In this document: positions 57,802 through 64,000 of the stretch, piece after piece
How positions within the stretch are numbered: the stretch's first letter is position 1
Layout of the letters: every line of letters begins with the position of its first letter
Notes under the pieces: model-generated
Database searches by the model: none
The model's input: the letters and a program-made list of their open reading frames with translations, nothing else
What the model was told of the DNA's origin: nothing
Made by a program: the position numbers and the translations under genes
DNA from: Acanthornis magna
Lineage: Eukaryota > Chordata > Aves > Passeriformes > Acanthizidae
Length of the DNA: 64,000 bases
Reading direction: 5' to 3'
NCBI GenBank assembly: GCA_036785705.1
Contig: JAWUZG010000960.1
Coordinates: forward strand, 168,730-232,729

Positions 57802-60800
57802 GTGAAGATGAATCTGTCTTCTGTCTTGTCTTTCCTTTTCGGCTTGAGCAAGTCTTGCTGCAAGTGAATGTGTTAAAATAGAGTAAAAGAGGAGGCATGA
57901 AACTGATTTTTATCCCCAGGCTGTAGTCACATGTCACAGATCAAGGTTATAAGAAACTGTGGGCTTCAGTATGGCAGGGAGCAGACACTGCTGTGGCTCC
58001 TGTAGGTTCTGTTCCTATGGGGGAAATGATCAGGCTTGGTCCTTCAGCCTGTCTCAGAGAGGAGTTCTGTGTGTCATTGCGCTCACACATTGTACAGAGC
58101 CCTGTCCTTAGGACATCATTTTAACATGAACTCTTTGATTTCTTACACAAAAAATTTAGGAGCCGTGCGATCAGTATTTGCGTAATCTAGGTTTTATATT
58201 TCAAATAAGAAAATGTTCGATGGATGTGACCAAAAGGCAGCTTTAGCCAGTCTTGCCATCTGAGCACCCCTCAGCCCCACCGCTGTTTGGCTGCAAAACA
58301 CATGTCACAGAGTATGGTCGTGTCCAGTGAGCCCATGCCCTGGGCTCCCCAGAACTGGAGAATGGAAATGACAGATTCCTGTTAGGGCCAGGTCCAGTTT
58401 GGTTTTTGCATTCAACCAAGTTTACAGCAGACACAGAATATTCCTGTCATATATCCTGTTCCTTCTATCCCCCTCCATGTCTCCTTTCCCAAGACCATAG
58501 AGTGGAATAGAAGATACGTTGATTTCTTGTTCTTGCTCTGTAAAAGAAGTAAAGCCCAGCAGCTTAACAGGCTTCAACTGTCTGAAGCTACTGCACACAT
58601 CTTTAGTGTCAGCATTTTATTTTTGCAAACAAAAACAAAGTCTAAAAAACCCCATGTGATTTTGAAGCATTAAAAATGCCTTTTTCTTTCCCCTTTTAAA
58701 ACAAAGCATTAAATAAAATAAAAAGAGATTCCAAACCCGAATGTCCTGCTGCTTTTAGAAAATTCATCTCAAAATCCCTTTGAGTGTAACGAATTAATAG
58801 AGCATGTAGCTGTTTAAACTTAAGGTGGGGATACAGATGCCTTAAATCACAGAAACTAAAGACAGAGCAGACTTTACAGTATTTAAACTTCTGCATGTAA
58901 AATTATGCCATTGTTGCTTGTAAATATGCCAAAAGCCTCCTGTAGTGTCTTGTAAATATGCTAAGAATCCCCTGTAGTTAATTCTCCCACTACTGTTATA
59001 AATGAGAGCAAAGAAAATGTATTTCTTACATTATAGCCTCATTTCCCAGGTGTAAATCTGCTGTTTTGTTTGGCATTACCAGCTCTGCTCCTTGACTGAC
59101 AGGTTTCAAAGTTTGCCATAATTGTGAGCTGTGCTCTCATTCACTGTGCTTTAGAATCAGCAGGGAGTGGTACTCTGTGCTGTTTTCTCAAAGAAAGGGC
59201 ATTACAGTGGCAGCATCTAATAAATCCTGAAAGCATCCCCCCCTCTCTTGGTATCTTTCAAATTCCTGTAATAGCACCATTTCCATTACAGCATCATAGT
59301 CTGAGCTGTAGTAATTTTAATTGTCTTAGAACTCCCATTATAAACCGGAGTTTCTCTGTGTTATGGAAGAAATGGTGTAAGTAGGCCTGACACACTGTCT
59401 ATCAAATGCTATTCTGTGCTTGCTTCCTAATATTCATTCCAGGAGCAAAACAGTACAGGTAGAAAATGAGAAAAACTCCAGGAAATCCTGGTTAGCTACA
59501 GTGAAAGAGGGGCTGGCATACAAGTGCTGCACTGGAGAAAAGGTGCCAGGGCACCTTTCCATGGCCTGCCAAAGCATCACTCAGTGGCAAAGTCATGTAA
59601 GGTTCGAAGTCTGAGCAGTGCCATGGAGGGGCTGCTCACAGCACAAGGTGCTTTTCTTCAGGGGCTGCTTTTCTCCAGGGGTCTGCTCTGGTCCAGTCGA
59701 GAGTCCTGTCCTGGGTGCAGCAGCCTCGTGGACCTGGACAGATCCTGCTTGGGGTACTCTGATGCTACATGGGCTATTCTGGGGGAGGGTCAGAACAAAC
59801 ATCATGAGCCTGAGCCAGCTCCTCAGTTTGCAAAACGAGATTGTGCTCCAGCAGCACAGACCACAGACCTTTCTGGTCTCTCCCAGCAGGGACCAATTCA
59901 CAGGACAGATACACAGTGATAAAATTGGTTTTCAACTTTGTGTTTCACTGAGATTTGGGACGGAGGCAGAAGTATTTAGGGTCAGTTTGGGGTTCAGAAA
60001 AAAATGAGTAAATATTGCATTTTCATTGTGCAAATCTGATTTTCCCACTGATTGCAGAGCCAGCTGTAAGGTACATCATTAAAATACTAATTCAGAAGTC
60101 ATTTATGATGTACTAAAACTGGCATACCCCTATTGAGTAATGTACTGCAGTCAGTAGAATTTATCTGAAATGATGCCACCTTCTGAAGAGGGACACTGTT
60201 TGGTCAGATCTCTCTGTTTAGTCTTTAATCATTCTTCTTTTCTTCTTGAAAAATCTGCTGCAACTGTTGAGATTCAGTTTCCTGTATTTTCCTGACTGCT
60301 ATCTGTTTGTTTCACTGTATGGTTGAAAATTTATTATTTTAGACAAAATGTATTATTTTATTGTCTTGTTTGGTGTGTAAGATCCTGAGTACTTGGACAG
60401 ACCTCAGTACTACCACCCTAACAATCCTGTAGGTTCTGCTAAAATAGGATCATATTTCTCTTATTATGTTCTTCAATGTGAAAAGCATAGTTTACATGCC
60501 TATTTAAATACCCTCTTTCTGCTATTTATTATTTTATGTGCTGTTTTTCACCTTTCGGCACGAGCCAATATAATTGCCTTTATGTACTTTCAGGTGAAGA
60601 ATGATTTACTCACCAGACCAAAAAAAAAAAAGTTATTGGGCATAAATAACTTCTGAGTGTGTCCAACATCTTGTATTTATTACAAGTTCAAGAGAGAGTG
60701 CAACCTAGTTTGAGAGCAATTCTTTGCAGAAAATAGATTGCAAAAAGTGCAGCATGTGTCTAGAGAAGTTTCAAAACCACAATTCTATTTGTGGTGCAAG

Positions 60801-63800
60801 GAACAAAGAACTGTGAAATACATGGTAAAACATAATGCACAGTGATTTTTACATACCAAAGGTGCTGACACGTACTAAAAGACACATGTGCTAACAAAGA
60901 CCTGAATGTTAAAGGTCTGTTTAAAAGCTGAATTAAATTCTGAATAGACTGGAAATACTCAGAAATATATTTTAAGGGTTTAAAACATGAGACATTATGT
61001 CTTTCTGCTTCCTTTTTCTTTTGTGTCAGCTGGGCTTTATTTGGTTTTTTTTTTACCCTCTATTGGGTTCTGTCAGTTTTCTAGAAAGTACTTCTATAAT
61101 GAGTATCTGTAAAAATTTTGCTAGCTTTATTTAACTCCTGTAACTGATTACCCAGACTTGGTGCAGTACATTATTTCACCACAGGTTAAGCTGTTATTGT
61201 CCAGCAGTCTCTACTCATACTTCTTCCTGCTTCTATATAAACACCTCTGTCAAATGTTCTGTTTAATGTTTAGTGCAGTATGTTGATGGCTTTGTAGTGT
61301 TTTCTCTCTAGAGCCTTAAATGTATCGCTAGAGAGGTGTCAGTATTGCAAAAATGAAATTTTGAATAGTTCATCTCATTTTGTCTGGAGTTTTGTTATAG
61401 CTTCAATTCAGTCTGGTCTGCATGGGAAGTCCCAAACTAATTTTCTTGGTATTTTTTCATTAGTTGATAAAGAAAACAACCAGACAGTAAACTTGGCAGA
61501 AATGATGATTTTTTTTTAATTGGAGAATGGCTAGCTTTGAGGTTCGTTTTTCAGGACTAGTTAGAGAAAGTCCTTGAACTCCACAAGCTTTATTCGTGTG
61601 TCACTGTACTAATTTCTGACAGGTTCTTCTACAGCTCTTCCCATTTCTTCCTATTTCTTCCTAATCTTGTCCCACTGGAAGTCACTGAATCTCAAAACCA
61701 TAGCAAACCAGATTTTTCGTCTGAATTGTGTTTCCCAAAATATGTGGAGTCTTGTGATTGAACAGTGCTAGTTAATAAAGATATTGTTGGGTTTAGAATC
61801 CAAAATCTTTGAAATTTGAATATTTGAGCTTAGGTGCTTTCCAATGTATAAATATTGATTCTTAGTACACACTGGAACAGTCAAAAGTTAAGGTTGATGT
61901 TAAGAAAATGAATGAAGAACATACCTTCCTTTTTATCATATCATTTCTGTTCATCTTCTTGTGACTTTCAGGGTTATCACTGAAGCTTCTTTAAAATTTT
62001 GCAATTGCATAATGGTCTAAAAGTTGTGAATTACAAAGTGAAAAATGGAAAGACTTAAAAGTCTCTTGGCCCCTCCAGTTTATAAAGATACTTTTTGGTA
62101 TCCTTAAAGATTAACTTACTTAATGATTATTTACAGTATGCGTTATGTTTCAATGAATCTCCATCTTTCTGCTGGGATATTTTTATGGTCATTAATTTCA
62201 ATACTGGATATTTGGCTTCAGTACCATCTAACTTGCTAATCTGTGCAATTGTGTACTGTAAAATGGTGTCCTCCTGAACTTTGCATTCCACTCTTTCTTC
62301 TGAATCCATCCACGTATTTTTTCCTTCCTCTCTTCTGAATATCTCCATATTGATGTCAATCACTCTTGCAGTACCTTCCAGTACCGCTCTGAGTGCATAA
62401 ACTTGCTCTTATACTAGCAGCTTTTCCTGGTGTCTTGGCACAGATCTGCTCAGGTGACAGTGCTGTGTGAAAAGCAATTTAAACCAGCCCAGTGATTGTT
62501 GGCAGTCACTCTGCCATCTCTCTCCTCCACTTAACTAAATGTAAACATCATTCATTTTCCGGCTTCAAAAGTTTATAATTCTGTACCCTGCAAAGCTTGC
62601 TATGTGTACCTGGGGGGATAAGCAGCCAGGAGAGATGTTCTGGACAATGATTTTATCTATCTGCATTGCTCTCTCTTTCCTTGCAGGTATCATACTAGTG
62701 TTCATACCATTCTTGAGTCCAGTGAGGAGTCAAGAATCACAGCCACCCATAATTGTCCAAAGCTGTTTTTGAAAGTTTCCTGTCATACCTGGGAAAAAAT
62801 GCCTTTGCCTTTACCTGCTTGGGTTAGTCCTGCCACATACAGGGAGCAGGAGTGGTAGCTCCGTGTTGCTTTGGCCTTGGGATGCTTGTCTGTGCTAGCC
62901 TGAGCCTGATCTTACTGACTGTGCTGCCTTTGTAGCCCTTTCCATGGTAGTCTTATATTTAGGAACTACCTTTTGTTTTGTCAGGCACTGGGTCCTGGGG
63001 TCATCTCTCATGCTCCTGTACCTGGTGAACAGGTGAGCAGGCTTTGAGGTCTGAGCTGGGGATGACTGTGGAGTTCCAAGTCTCTTGGCCCATTCTCTTG
63101 GCAGTATCTGAGGGCACTTACGTGTCCTCAAAGGGAGCTACTACTATGACTAATTATTTACACTAAATAGCTCCAAAATGTCCTAGATGTAGTATCAGCA
63201 TACAAGAACAGCTTACTGAAATATTTCCATAGAATGACATTATATGATATATATTTCCAAATCCAGAAAAGGTAGTGAGCAAGCTAAGTTTAATAGGCCT
63301 TTTCCATCTCTTTTCCTCCCCCAGTTTTCTCTTGAAGGTTTTTACTAATCTTTTGTAAACTGAATCTCTCTGTTCATTCAGATAATTAAAACCATTTCTT
63401 CAGTCTTAAATGTTGGATATCAATTCTGGCCTGCTGCTATGATGATAGAAACGTGATATAAAGATTTTTATTGACAGTCTGAGCTGAATCACTATGCCTG
63501 CTAACTGTCAAGGACAACCTGTCCTGTGATATTCCTGCTGGTTTGCCAGGCCCCTCAGCGATCCTGAGGAAACCATAGTAGCTCTGTCTGCCAAGTTTTT
63601 TCTGTGTATTTCAGTGTAAAAGCGGTCAGGGTACTGAAGTCTGATCTATTTTGGTTTGATTTTAATGTTCTCACTCTCACAAATCATTAGCCTTATTTTT
63701 AATGTAGATTTCTTTGCTTTATGTGTCTCTGCATCCACAGAAGAAAAAAAGTAGTAAATAATTTTTATTTCATTGCATTATTTGATTTTCCATTTTTGGT

Positions 63801-63984
63801 GCTATGCCCAGGCCCTGATACTTTCGGAGGTGGCTACATGACCGCTTCAGGTTCTTGCTTGTGCTGACACTTTGGGCTCTTGACTTAACTTTCTCCATGG
63901 TTTCCCATGCTTTCTCCCTTCTTGGGAATTCACCAAGAGAGTATTTAGATGGAAGTGGATCATTCTTATCTTCCATTCATTCAC

Positions 63985-64000
63985 TCTAGAATCATAGAAG
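63985..64000 (-). mobile_element. Start of a minus-strand CR1 at the window edge
   Basis: TAGAATCATAGAAG is the reverse complement of the CR1 terminal TTCTATGATTCT. The element continues beyond the window. Confidence 0.65.

Larger units (their letters stand above)
51041..63984. other. Gene desert block 4
   Basis: About 13 kb without a supported gene. It holds a poly(A) run near 55715-55734, a candidate conserved block at 56560-56800 and an exon-like segment at 57697-57801. Many short open frames occur on both strands; none has a recognisable product. Confidence 0.4.

Noticed and set aside
59593..59600. B-box-like GGTTCGAAGTC near 59600, possible tRNA
   Set aside because: No matching A box or acceptor stem pairing in the preceding 60 bases.
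1..64000. CRISPR arrays, bacterial operons, rRNA
   Set aside because: No spaced direct repeats, dense coding or rRNA landmarks; the sequence is clearly vertebrate nuclear DNA.

Overview
The window is vertebrate nuclear DNA, almost certainly from a bird. It carries several CR1 LINE fragments with the typical avian CR1 3' end, two solo LTRs of avian class II type, and four exons of a host gene I recognise as FBXO15 (F-box only protein 15). Coding density is very low, splice sites are canonical and there are no bacterial features. A passerine is plausible but cannot be settled from the sequence alone.

Positions 1-13966 are the FBXO15 locus, read on the + strand. Exons lie at 1111-1353, 1598-1807, 10397-10526 and 13821-13966. 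All have GT/AG boundaries, and the phases agree except that one small exon is missing between the third and fourth. The F-box exon lies before the window, and no exon coding the C-terminal part is visible in the roughly 50 kb that follow. The intron 1808-10396 holds a 264-bp solo LTR resembling alpharetroviral LTRs, a CR1 fragment, and a full-length provirus in sense orientation.

The provirus (3501-9926, 6426 bp) is the most interesting object. Its two 663-bp LTRs read as identical and are flanked by a 5-bp target duplication, so the insertion is very recent. Between them are a tandemly repeated Lys-type primer binding site, a gag-like ORF whose product begins with hydrophobic, probably membrane-inserting segments, and a pol frame coding protease, reverse transcriptase, RNase H and integrase. 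A short AT-rich repeat and a purine tract follow; there is no env. Gag and pol are in one frame, separated by a single UAG that lies inside a perfect 9-bp stem-loop able to form a pseudoknot, which points to stop-codon readthrough. A second in-frame stop interrupts integrase, so this copy is probably not autonomous.

Positions 13967-64000 look like a gene desert with scattered repeats: a purine-rich microsatellite, CR1 pieces, a minus-strand solo LTR with a 6-bp target duplication, an older CR1 reverse-transcriptase remnant, a near-complete CR1 3' end, a (GGAA)29 array, and the start of another CR1 at the right edge. Several low-complexity-free AT-rich blocks with homeodomain and octamer motifs look like conserved non-coding elements; that is inference only.
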